Shown piece after piece: positions 1-9,458 of a stretch of DNA of 22,487 nt (position 1 is the first letter of the stretch; every line of letters begins with the position of its first letter). The notes beneath the pieces are model-generated. The model made no database searches and was not told the origin of the DNA. It saw nothing but the letters and a program-made list of their open reading frames with translations. The translations under genes were made by a program, and so were the position numbers. The stretch lies in assembly GCF_000003605.2 (NCBI RefSeq), contig NW_003111970.1, positions 821,271 through 843,757 on the forward strand. The letters run 5' to 3'. The stretch comes from Saccoglossus kowalevskii. Taxonomy: Eukaryota; Hemichordata; Enteropneusta; Harrimaniidae.

Positions 1-397
1 AGTTGGTCGTCCCAGTACATTGTGTAATTCACTTGTGGGTCATCCCAGTACAGTGTGTAATTCACTAGTGGTCATCCCAATACATGTGTAATGCACTAGT
101 TTGTCAACGCAGTACATTATGTAATGTACTAGTAGACCATCCCAGTACGTTGTGTACTGCACTAGTTGGTCAACCCAGCACATTGTGTAATGTACTAGTC
201 GGTCGTCCCAGTACATTGTGTTATGTACTAGACGGTCATCCCAGTACATTGTGTAATGCACTAGTCGACCATACCAGTACTTTGTGTAATGCACTAGTCA
301 GTCATCCCAGTACATTGTGTAATGTTCTAGTCGATCATACCAGCACGTTGTGAAATGCACTAGACGGTCATCCCAGTACGTTGTGTAATGCACTAGA

Positions 398-1045
398 CGG
401 TCATCCCGGTACATTGTGTAATGCACTAGTCGGTCGTCCCAGTACATTGTGTAATGTACTAGTTGGCCATCTCAGTACATTGTGTAATGTACTAGTCGAT
501 CATACCATTATATTGTGTAATGTACTAGTCGATCATACGAGTATATTGTGTAATGTACTAGTCGATCATACCAGTATATTGTGTAACATACCAGTCGGTC
601 ACACCAGTATATTTTGTAATGTACTATTTGTTCATCCTAGCACATTGTGTAATGTACTAGTTGGCCATCTCAGTACATTGTGTAATGTACTAGTCGATCA
701 AACCAGTACATTGTGTAATGTGATAGTCGGTCATACCATTATATTTTGTAATGTACTAGTCGATCATACGAGTACATTGTGTAATGTACTAGTCGGTCAT
801 CCCGGTACATTGTGTAATGCACTAGTCGGTCGTCCCAGTACATTGTGTAATGTACTAGTTGGCCATCTCAGTACATTGTGTAATGTACTAGTCGATCATA
901 CCATTATATTGTGTAATGTACGAGTCGATCATACGAGTATATTGTGTAATGTACTAGTCGATCATACCAGTATATTGTGTAACATACAGTCGGTCACACC
1001 AGTATATTTTGTAATGTACTATTTGTTCATCCTAGTGCATTGTGC
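398..1045. repeat. Higher-order repeat block within the 33-bp array: 198-bp and 396-bp periods
   Basis: The diagnostic variant TTGGCCATCTCAG occurs at 463, 661 and 859, which are exactly 198 bp (6 units) apart. The variant CATCCCGGTACATTG occurs near 403 and again near 799, exactly 396 bp (12 units) apart. The roughly 250 bp after 398 match the roughly 250 bp after 794 almost base for base, including rare variants (GTTCATCCTAG, AACATAC, CACACCAGTATATTTTG). The second copy carries a one-base deletion near 987 that shifts the downstream phase. The array has therefore grown by duplicating multi-unit segments as well as single units. Confidence 0.9.
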
Positions 1046-1056
1046 AATGTACTAGT

Positions 1057-3200
1057 GGGTCATCCCAATACATTGTGTAATGCACTTGTCGGTCATCCTA
1101 GTGCATTGTGTAATGTTTTAATCGATCTTAGCAGTACGTTGTGTAATGCACTATTCGGTCAGCCCAGTACATTGCGCAATGCACTAGTCGACCACACCAG
1201 TACGTTGTGTAATACACTAGACAGTCATCCCAGTACATTGTGTACTGCACTAGTTAGTCATACCACTACGTTGTGTAATACACTAGACGGTCAACCCAGT
1301 ACATTGTGTAATACACTAGTTAGTCATCCCAGTACACTGTGTAATGTTCTAGTCGATCATACCAGTGCGTTGTGTAATGCACTAGTCGGTCATCCCAGTA
1401 CATTGTGTTATGTGCTAGTCGATCATACTAGTACGTTGTATATTGCACTAGTCAGTCATACCAGTACGTTGTGTAATGTACTAGTCAGTCATACCAGTAC
1501 GTTGTGTAATACACTAGACGGTCATCCCAGTACATTGTGTAATGCACTAGTCGATCATACTAGTACGTCGTATAATGCACTAGTCGGCCATACCAGTACG
1601 TTGTGTAATGTACTAGTCAGTCATACCAGTACGTTGTGTAATGTACTATTCGGTCATACCAGTACATTGTGTAATGTGCTAGTTGGTCATCCCAGTACGT
1701 TGTATAATGTACTAGATGATCATACCAGTGCGTTGTGTAATGCACTAGTCAGTCATCCCAGTACATTGTGCAATGTACTAGTCAGTCATACCAGTACGTT
1801 GTAAAATGTACTAGTCGGTCATACCAGTACGTTGTGTAATGTACTAGTTTGTCATACTAGTGTGCTGTATATTGTAATAGTCGGTCATACAAGTATATTA
1901 TGTAATGTACTAGTCGATCATACCAGTATATTGTGTAACATACTAGTTGGTCATACCAGTGCGTTGTGTAATGTACCAGTGGGTCATCCCAATACATTGT
2001 GTAATGCACTAGTCGGTCATCCTAGTGCATTGTGTAATGTTCTAATCGACCATACCAGTACGTTGTGTTATGCACTATTCGGCCAGCCCAGTACATTGTG
2101 TAATGCACTAGTCGACCATACCAGTACGTTGTGTAATACACTAGTCAGTCATCCCAGTACATTGTGTAATGTTCTAGTCGATCATACCAGCACGTTGTGA
2201 AATGCACTTGACGGTCATCCCAGTACATTGTGTAATGCACTAGTCGGTCGTCCAGTACATTGTGTAATGTTCTAGTCGATCATACCAGCACGTTGTGAAA
2301 TGCACTAGACGGTCATCCCAGTACATTGTGTAATGCACTAGTCGGTCGTCTAGAACATTGTGTAATGTACTAGTCGGTCATCCCAGTACATTGTGTAATA
2401 TACTAGTCGGTCATACCAGTACGTTGTGTAATGTACTAGTTTGTCATACCAGTACATTGTGTAACATACTAGTTGGTCATACCAGTACGTTATGCAATGT
2501 ACAAGTTGGTCATACCAGTGTGTCGTGTAACATAATAGTCGATCATACAAGTACGTTGTATAATGTACTAGTTGGTCATACCAGTACGTTGTATAATGTA
2601 TTAGTTGGTCATACCGGTACATTGTTTAATGTATTAGTTGGTCATACCAGTACGTTGTATAGTGTACTAGTTGGTCATACCAGTATGCTGTGTAATGTAC
2701 TAGTCGGTCATACCAGTGTGCTGTGTAATGTACTAGTCGGTCATACCAGTACGTTGTATAATGTACTAGTCAGTCATACCAGTACGTTGGAAAATGTACT
2801 AGTCGGTCATACCAGTACGTTGTGTAATGTACTAGTTTGTCATACTAGTGTGCTGTGTAATGTACTAGTCGGACATACAAGTATATTATGTAATGTACTA
2901 GTCGATCATACCAGGATATTGTGTAACATACTAGTTGGTCATACCAGTGCGTTGTGTAATGTTCTAGTGGGTCATCCCAATACATTGTGTAATGCACTAG
3001 TCGGTCATCATAGTGCATTGTGTAATGTTCTAATCGATCACACATGTACGTTGTGTAATGCACTATTTGGCCAGCCCAGTACATTGTGCAATGCACTAGT
3101 CGACCATACCAGTGCGTTGTGTAATGCACTAGTCAGTCATCCCAGTACATTGTGCAATGTACTAGTCGGTCATATCAGTACGTTGTATAATGCACTAGTC
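1057..3200. repeat. Three-copy higher-order segment at 1057, 1981 and 2969
   Basis: A run of about seven variant units recurs three times in the same order. In translation the order is GHPNTL, NALVGH-SAL, NVLID, NALFGQPSTL, NALVDHTS, N-L-SHPSTL. The starts are at 1057, 1981 and 2969. The first spacing is 924 bp (28 units exactly); the second is 988 bp (30 units minus 2 bases). The two missing bases agree with single-base deletions visible near 2250 and 2351. Copies two and three also share the preceding units, with GTTTGTCATACTAGTG at 1847 and 2835, again 988 bp apart. Confidence 0.88.
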
Positions 3201-3432
3201 GGTCATACCAGTACGTTGTGTAATGTACTAGTTGGTCATACCAGTACATTGTGTAACATACTAGTTGGTCATACCAGTACGTTATGCAATGTACAAGTTG
3301 GTCATACCAGTGTGTCGTGTAACATACTAGTCGATCATACAAGTACGTTGTATAATGTACTAGTTGGTCATACCAGTACGTTGTATAATGTATTAGTTGG
3401 TCATACCGGTACATTGTTTAATGTATTAGTTA
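2405..3432. repeat. 792-bp (24-unit) segmental duplication inside the array
   Basis: The rare variant TGTCGTGTAACAT occurs at 2521 and 3313, exactly 792 bp (24 units) apart. The surrounding seven or eight units match in order: GHTSTL, NILVGHTSTL, NVQVGHTSVS, NI-VDHTSTL, YNVLVGHTSTL, YNVLVGHTGTLF. The copies span about 2405-2640 and 3197-3432. They differ at only a few bases and appear to be the most recent large duplication in the array. Confidence 0.88.
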
Positions 3433-4097
3433 TTCATACCAGTATGTTGTATAATGTACCAGTTGGTCTTACCAGTACGATGTGTAATGTACTAGTCGGT
3501 CATACCAGTGTATTGTGTAATGTACTAGACGGTCATACAAGTGTGCTGGGTAATGTACTAGTCGGTCATACCAGTGTGCTGTGCAATGTACTAGTCGGTC
3601 ATACCAGTACGTTGTATAATGTACTAGTCGGTCATACCAGTACACTGTGCAATGTACTAGTCGGTCATTCAAGTGTGCTGGGTAATGTACTAGTCGGTCA
3701 TACCAGTACGTTGTATAATGTACTAGTCGGTCATACCAGTACGCTGTGTAATGTACTAGTCGGTCATACCAGTGTGTTGTGTAATGTACTCGTCGATCAT
3801 AACAGTACGCTGTGTAATGTACTAGTTGGTCATACCACTATGTTGTGTGACATACTAGTTGGTCATACCAGTGCGCTGGGCAGTGTACTAGTCTGTTGTA
3901 TAATATATTGGGTGGCAGTAACAATGTGCTGTGTAATGTACTATTCGGCTATACAAGTACGTTTCATAAATATCTTAGCCAGACACCATTCACACAAATA
4001 TTACGTTTATCTAGCGCCAGAGGTTTATTCTCTAAATTGATCGATGGTAGATTGTGGTCAATTTATACGTACAACCTTTCTATTCTTATTACTATAA

Positions 4098-4117
4098 CAA
4101 TAATAATAATAATAATA
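4098..4117. repeat. (AAT)n microsatellite
   Basis: Six uninterrupted AAT-type triplets follow a TTATTACTATAAC run. This is a simple low-complexity repeat in the presumed intron. Confidence 0.9.
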
Positions 4118-4538
4118 CTCTCATTATTAACATTATTAGTTAATCGAAGTTTGCATTTTGTTGTCTATCCAGTTGAAATAAAATAAGTTTCAAATATAAT
4201 GCAAGGAGTCGGCCGCTTTTCAAAATGACGGGCGACTGGGTTACAGGACATCATAGATGCATTCATGAATAAAATTAACGTCAGATTCAAAATAACACAG
4301 TTGGGGCCTAATACAAAGCAATTGTTCATTATATTCTGTCTCGACAAATTGCATTAACAAATTTTAAGATATATTAATTAAATATATTATCTCGTTATGT
4401 ATATTTACTGTCCAAATTATTATGTTTAACCAAATAAAATTAAAATATTCAATTAATTAGGATTTACTCTGAGATATATTGCTCATTCTGTCGTAACAGC
4501 TTGCATTTAAGAAATAAACGATATTGTAATCAGTGTAA

Positions 4539-4565
4539 TGTGTGTGTGTGTGTGTGTTTTTTTTT
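4539..4565. repeat. (TG)n microsatellite followed by a T tract
   Basis: About nine TG dinucleotides run directly into ten T residues. This is a simple repeat about 370 bp inside the presumed intron on the receptor strand. Confidence 0.95.
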
Positions 4566-4590
4566 AAATTTTCTTTCGCTTCATTCGCAC

Positions 4591-4669
4591 TTCTCGTGAA
4601 CTGCAGGGCACCTTTTACTGACCCCTATAGGCATCCAAAGTGATTTGAATTTTGTGCATTTCACGAGAA
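4591..4669. repeat. Imperfect inverted repeat (15-bp arms, about 49-bp spacer)
   Basis: TTCTCGTGAACTGCA at 4591-4605 is mirrored by the complement of TGCATTTCACGAGAA at 4655-4669, with one mismatch in fifteen. The ten outermost bases pair perfectly. It could be the ends of a tiny non-autonomous element or simply a local hairpin. No target-site duplication is evident. Confidence 0.5.
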
Positions 4670-4925
4670 ACCATATCTAAGAAAATATTGTAATCAAATT
4701 AGAAGAATCGCTTAAAATATGTTAATTGGCCTTGAGTGACGACAATGAGGGTATTTTTTAACTGGGCGTTAGACAAAACTAAATATAGACTAGAATCAGT
4801 GTACCAGTATTCCAGGATATAATGCCATACAAACTGATTTTATCGTTCTTCAGTGTTCATATTAACCTGCAGTGGGAGGTTATCTGCATATGGAACTAAG
4901 TTGGAATGCACATTTAAAAGCAAGT

Positions 4926-4932
4926 ACTTACC
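4926..4932 (-). other. Splice donor ending receptor exon 1 (AAG|GTAAGT)
   Basis: On the minus strand the codon AAG is followed at once by GTAAGTACTT, a near-perfect metazoan 5' splice site. It falls after a whole codon (phase 0), just after the SKKK run that ends intracellular loop 3. Reading through adds only VSTCF and a stop. The receptor is otherwise broken off before TM6, so a splice here is needed for a complete seven-helix protein. Confidence 0.9.
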
Positions 4933-5711
4933 TTTTTCTTAGATTCCGCTTGTCTGGCATCTCGGTGTCTCTCCCTCTCTCCTGGTGGTTTTCGACCCCA
5001 AATAGCATATCCAATGATGGAATACGTAATAGAAAGTATCACCAGTGGCAAAAAGTATTGTAGGATCATCAGAGTGATTGTATAAATCGATCGCTGTTTT
5101 TCAGTTTGCCATGTTTCCTTGCAAATAATGTCCGTTGAGTTGTACGAGGTGTCTATTTCACTGTTGATGGCAGCTGGAAGGCTTATCCCACCTGCTAACA
5201 CCCAGATTATGATTATCACGATGAAAGCTTGTTTCTTGGTCATTCTGGGTCGTAGAGGATGTATAATTGCGACGTATCGGTCCAAGCTAATAGCAACCAA
5301 TGTAAATATACTGATCGAGACGGATACCATTTGTATATACTGCACCAGAGCACACATAACGTACCCAAACGGCCAGTGAAAGTTTATACTGTAGTAAAAA
5401 GTCAGATTGACGCATATTACTGCCATTAGGAAATCGCTAATGGCTAGATTAACGATGAAATAGTTGGTCACCGTACGCATACGTCGATTTCCAAGTACTA
5501 TGTAACATACGACAAGATTGCCGATAACAGCGAGTGCCGACGTACATGCATATAATATAGCCAGTATAACTTGCAGCCATATCGGTAGATACAGGTCCAT
5601 TACAGGTTGCTGCTGGTTCTCATTTCCAGTAATCTCATATGTAACGTTGTCTAGAAAGGAGTAGTTGGAAAAGTTGTACTGCTGCAGCGCAATCCGAAGT
5701 GACGTCTCCAT
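4932..5711 (-). CDS. Neuropeptide G-protein-coupled receptor, N-terminus to TM5 (partial; tachykinin / luqin-RYamide / NPY-NPFF type)
   Basis: This 260-codon exon encodes the first five membrane helices of a class A peptide receptor, a plasma-membrane protein that couples peptide binding to G proteins. The N-tail has sequons at N13, N16 and N22. TM1 (about 42-72) has GN at 64-65. TM2 has LAISDFL with D93. WPFG (113-116) precedes the TM3 cysteine C120. The DRY motif is at 144-146, followed by VAIIHPL. TM4 contains W170, loop 2 offers C197 as the disulfide partner, and TM5 contains P222. Loop 3 is WGRKPPGE...RQAESKKK, a style I associate with tachykinin and luqin/RYamide receptors. The ATG at 5711 has A at -3 and G at +4 and is the first in-frame ATG after the stop at 5934-5936. 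A shorter start at M38 would lose the sequons. Luqin/RYamide-like is my best guess from memory of motifs; tachykinin-like is the main alternative. TM6, TM7 and the C-tail are missing and presumably on exons left of the window. Confidence 0.95.
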
Positions 5712-5936
5712 ATTGGGCTGTGCTATGATGAGGTTATCGCGACAATCTGCTGGAACTAAGCTCTGTTCACTTATGCCCGACTCACTACGTATCGTAATGA
5801 TTAAATCCTCACGAAGGAAATACAACGTGACGTCAGCACAACAAATAAACCGCAAGTAGATGAAACATATCGTTCTAGATTTTGAGCACGTGAATTCAAT
5901 TGCGATAATACAGGAGTTAATATTCCGGGGGGTCTA
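5712..5936 (-). other. Presumed 5' untranslated / upstream region of the receptor
   Basis: The receptor frame stays open upstream to a TAG at 5934-5936 but contains no ATG before 5711. The upstream translation (TPRNINSCIIAIEFTCSKS and onward) resembles no receptor N-tail. The stretch is best read as 5' leader or promoter. An upstream splice acceptor joining a non-coding exon cannot be excluded. Confidence 0.5.
5828..5835. promoter_or_regulatory. Perfect CRE palindrome TGACGTCA upstream of the receptor
   Basis: The full CREB/ATF site TGACGTCA lies 117 bp upstream of the receptor ATG, in the presumed leader or promoter. A half-site-like TGACGTCT is at 5697-5704, inside the coding exon. Full 8-bp CREs close to start sites are typical of cAMP-responsive genes; the regulatory role here is inferred from sequence only. 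Confidence 0.35.
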
Positions 5937-8394
5937 CCGTCGCCTCTGATATTGATTGAGGATTCCGGCGATTGAATCTTGCACGTTGGTGATGAAAATT
6001 GTCTTCTGCCACTGTTATTCTGTACTTAGTCTTATCAGAATAATCTGTGAAAAGTATAAATTGTTATGAGTTCAACACGGAGTTGAAAACTGAACAGCCT
6101 GCAACTGACGTTCTAAATAGAAGATGAAATTTATATATAGATATAATATTTACGAGATTTCTAAGCATTTTAATGTATTCCCGTTCATAAAATATGTTTC
6201 CATGGCGTAACCATGTAGGTAAATTGGATACCATATGTATGCAATGTTTAATTTCAGTGACATTCACATAGATGGACAGGAAATGAGGCAGGTTGAGTGA
6301 CATGTCCCTAGTACCAGCATAGACGCTGTACGCGTCCTCTCAAAATAGTGTATCAGAGCCGTAGTCATCGTTGCTTGGAAACGTGGTTATTCCTTTGTGG
6401 ATACGTATATTGAATGAAATGAACGACTAGTGTATCTTATGTGCACACATATAAACCATTCTATAGAAATGAATGCCTTGCAGCACGATATACAACTGTT
6501 ATCCCGTTGTGGTAATTCAAACAACTGTCGCAAATTCTGTAGCCAAATATAATATAATAACATTGCAATTACCAGCCATTCCCGCCCACTATATCACTGT
6601 CACGAACAAATTAAAAAGCCATGACCCTGTATTTTTTTTAAATACACATTGGCAGCTCGTGGCACGTGCAATACTTTAACAACAATGGATACTAATCTTA
6701 TTTTTGTTGGTATAATATAACCACTAATTCAATTATTATTTCGTATACACGAGTAAGTCATCTGATTATAGTACTATTCATTCAGAAATCGCCGAGCTAA
6801 TGATAATGATAATGACAACGTTTGATTGATCGCATAGATAATATTATTTCTACTTGGAATAAGACGATTTTTTTTTCGATTTGATATACCCATGCATGTA
6901 TTGATTATACATCGCGATTCAACCATGCATCTCCGCTTGTGTATTCAATTTTGGGAGCATTTGATTGAGGTTGAATGCACCTAAGTCATTACGTCATGCA
7001 ACATCTACACAGTGACTCAATCTGGGCAATATGTCGAATGATGATAATATTATTTCTGGTTTCATCGTCATTAGCAAATTGGACTAATGCGTCGCTGTGA
7101 TTCGTGCCATTCATAATAGTAACACATAATAGAAATGGAACTTCTTCTTACGAGCCTATAAGAATATGTCATCATGTTGTCTATTTCCGTGTATGTTTCG
7201 AATGAATGCAATCATGATTGCCATGCACATATATGGTTGACAATTTATAAGTTTACAACTGGTAACAATAATCTCTTGATTATTTTAGTTTTAATTCGTT
7301 AAGTTTTGTTTTCATGCCCACAAAAATACGACGTACACCAACATAATTCGCATTGCTGCAAAATTGTAGAGCATTCATTATTGGAGTGTACATTACCACA
7401 TCATTAAGTCTGCATGGTTCCCACGATGAGCACAAATCGAACAATTCCCATCTCGATAACGAACACAGTTAATGAGTGCAGCCGTCTATAAACTACACGA
7501 ATCCCCGCAATCCCGCTATTTCATCAGACTATTATTTCTAATGTTGGTAGCGTCTTAGTTGGTGCGCATCAGATGGTAATTTACTTTTCGCAATATTCCA
7601 CTCAAATCAAGGTTAATATGTACTTAATAAAACGTCGCCAGATAAAAACAGATCGGGATGTAATTGTATGACGATAGGCTCGGATGAAACACTAGAATAA
7701 TATATTCAGGGTGTGTGTGTATAGATAAAATATATGATATAATAAGGTTTGGTAATCCCAAAACAGGAAAATACATTTACCACGACGAAAATAATCACTT
7801 ACAAGATGGCTGACTTATATTGCCATATTGCATTCATACAACAAAATGATCAGTATACTATTTAGTATCGAAATGTGACGAACGTACTCTGTTGCCAGCA
7901 GTGTGACATTCAGACTACCTGTAAGCATATCACCTGTACCATAACCCGGACCAGATCCGCCAAATTAACAACGGCATGAACAGCCTTTGTGTCATGTTCT
8001 TTAGTAGATATGGCTATAGAAATCAGCAGTCAATGTGACAGGACGGTCGTTTGTTTTATACCAAGGATACATGATGAGTTTGAGGGAAATTGAAATCTGA
8101 TTGCATCAAATGGTTTCATAAACATTGGCGCGATGAGTTTGGGATTGACTCGCACGTGTGACAATGTACGCAGTGTATTTTGCAAAGGATTATTAAGATA
8201 GAAATTAATCGTTATAAAATCAATAGAAAGAAGTCCGCTCTAATCATAATATGCAGCATATAATGACGATTCACGTCACTATATTGTTTTTCATACATTC
8301 GGTTCCAGACAAGAATTTATAATGCGAATGAATTGAATAAGCTGAATAAGATAATGAACAGCGCTTCGTGTGCGTGATTTTATTCCACGGTGTG
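5937..8394. other. AT-rich non-coding stretch
   Basis: No open frame with family signature or convincing splice structure was found on either strand. The stretch lies upstream of the receptor, so it may hold its distal promoter and enhancers. Landmarks are a TAATGA run at 6799-6814 and an isolated CAAGATGGCTGAC (YY1-like) near 7802. I see no recognisable transposon protein fragments. Confidence 0.6.
6799..6814. repeat. (TAATGA)n short microsatellite
   Basis: About two and a half copies of TAATGA occur in tandem in otherwise unique AT-rich DNA. Confidence 0.7.
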
Positions 8395-8577
8395 ATGGAA
8401 TACTGCATGTTAACGCTTTGTTTGATTTATTTAGCTGCATTGACAGATAGTCGGTTGTCGGGTGACGTAAACAGTGAAGCTAATTCGCGAACCACAATTA
8501 CACTTAAAAAGTTTATTGCGCATGTTTTACGTTTTCTTGCTCACACAGCGCGTCATATGCGCACATACAGTAATTGA
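8395..8577 (+). CDS. Hypothetical 60-aa ORF with a signal-peptide-like start
   Basis: The ATG at 8395 has G at -3 and G at +4, a fair Kozak context. The protein begins MEYCMLTLCLIYLAALTDS, a short n-region followed by a hydrophobic core and small residues, as in secretory signal peptides. About 40 residues follow that are polar and then basic, with a stretch (TLKKFIAHVLRFLAHTARHM) able to form an amphipathic helix, ending YSN and stop. There is no GKR amidation and cleavage site and no cysteine in the presumed mature part, so it is not a typical amidated neuropeptide precursor. No splice sites or neighbouring genes support it. It may be a real secreted micropeptide or a chance ORF in AT-rich DNA. 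Confidence 0.2.
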   Translation: MEYCMLTLCLIYLAALTDSRLSGDVNSEANSRTTITLKKFIAHVLRFLAHTARHMRTYSN

Positions 8578-9458
8578 TTACTTTTGTGAAATGGATAATG
8601 CTGCACCATGCAGCTTGAAATTGGCAAACGGGGAGACTGCGTCCATACGCTTGCATTTATGTATTTAAGTCATCGAATTCACTGTTTTAGAGACGACGGG
8701 AGTTTCAATTATATGTCCGAAATAAGGAGATTTGAATTGTATCATTATATCCAATCCGATGTCATTAAAATATCACCAAATATCAATCAAAATAAAAAAA
8801 ACAGATGGTAAAAATAACTTATATAAAAATAGGGCAATTCACAGTAATTGCAACAGCGAGTTTTCTCATTAAAATATAGAATGATATTGGAAATTCGGGT
8901 TACCTTATATGACAACATGGTTTACTAAAAATATGCCCGGAAATTACGTAAATTACTTACTTAATTAGTTATGCAGTTAAACCACTGTGTACATTATTTG
9001 ATTTTAATTAATGCAAATTTACATATGGGAATTCAGTCACTTGTATATTTTACGGAATACATACATACATACATAAGCAATTGACCGTATGATAATAGAG
9101 TTTACAAGGAATCGACATATTTAATGAACGTAATATTTAAAGAGCTTAGATCAAAGAAAAACAGAAAATATATACAAAATCAAATATGGTCGCCGAATAT
9201 TTGGTTCGGTATACAGTAGTTTATATGACAAACACCAAGACTTTTAAAACTGTTTAACAAGTTATAGGCCTATGAACTAGTTAATAAATAATACAAATTT
9301 AATCTGATGTTGATTTCGTCAAGCCCTGGAAAGACGTGCAGAAAAAAAAATTGTAGTAAACTACATAAAACTTTAAATATGATATTTGCACAATTGTCGT
9401 TTTGTGATGCAATTCTACATAGTGTCAAAGCCACGATCAGTGTTTACCAAACACTCAC
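8578..9458. other. AT-rich non-coding stretch
   Basis: Nothing recognisable was found beyond a short ATAC microsatellite (9057-9075). The open frames here are short and overlap each other in different phases, as expected by chance. Confidence 0.6.
9057..9075. repeat. (ATAC)n microsatellite
   Basis: Four ATAC units plus a partial fifth occur in tandem. Confidence 0.9.

Larger units (their letters stand above)
1..3972. repeat. 33-bp-unit minisatellite array, about 120 units, truncated at left window edge
   Basis: Every 33 bases the same unit returns. Read on the plus strand in the open frame it translates as CNVLVGHTSTL with conservative variants. Typical internal words are GTCGGTCATACC, AGTACGTTGTG and AATGTACTAGT. 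The left and middle parts mix a CATCCC form with a CATACC form; from about 2400 onward the CATACC form dominates and units are more uniform, which suggests more recent amplification there. Units become ragged from about 3890 and the array dissolves near 3972. Only a few single-base deletions disturb the phase, for example near 987, 2250 and 2351. The array begins before position 1. It lies downstream of the receptor exon on the receptor's strand, so it is probably intronic. I see no flanking transposon or terminal repeats. Confidence 0.97.
3973..4931 (-). other. Probable intron sequence of the receptor gene, no exon found
   Basis: This AT-rich stretch lies directly after the GTAAGT donor of the receptor exon on the minus strand. 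I looked on that strand for the expected next exon: TM6 with a CWxP motif and TM7 with NPxxY. Neither is present. The stretch holds an AAT microsatellite, a TG/T tract and one inverted repeat, each listed separately. The likely reading is intron, with the remaining receptor exons left of the window. Confidence 0.6.

Noticed and set aside
1-3972. CRISPR array
   Set aside because: The unit is contiguous, with no unique spacers between repeats, and the genome is eukaryotic.
2358-4040. 560-codon open frame through the 33-bp array as a real repeat protein
   Set aside because: The opposite strand is also open for long stretches in the same region, the unit length is a multiple of three, and the frame runs out of the array into non-coding DNA. 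It is best explained as a by-product of the repeat.
4165-4347. Minus-strand frame with SMMSCNPVARHF as a possible TM7 (NPxxY) exon of the receptor
   Set aside because: There is no tyrosine after NPxx, no CWxP helix before it, no proper acceptor, and the helix is not hydrophobic where TM7 should be.
5712-5855. Longer receptor N-terminus beginning with LRFICCADV
   Set aside because: The codon at 5855 is TTG, not ATG, and the upstream translation resembles no receptor N-tail. The ATG at 5711 has a strong Kozak context and is followed by the glycosylation sites.
4872-5859. Plus-strand open frames opposite the receptor exon
   Set aside because: They are antisense shadows of the receptor coding sequence, with no recognisable motifs of their own.
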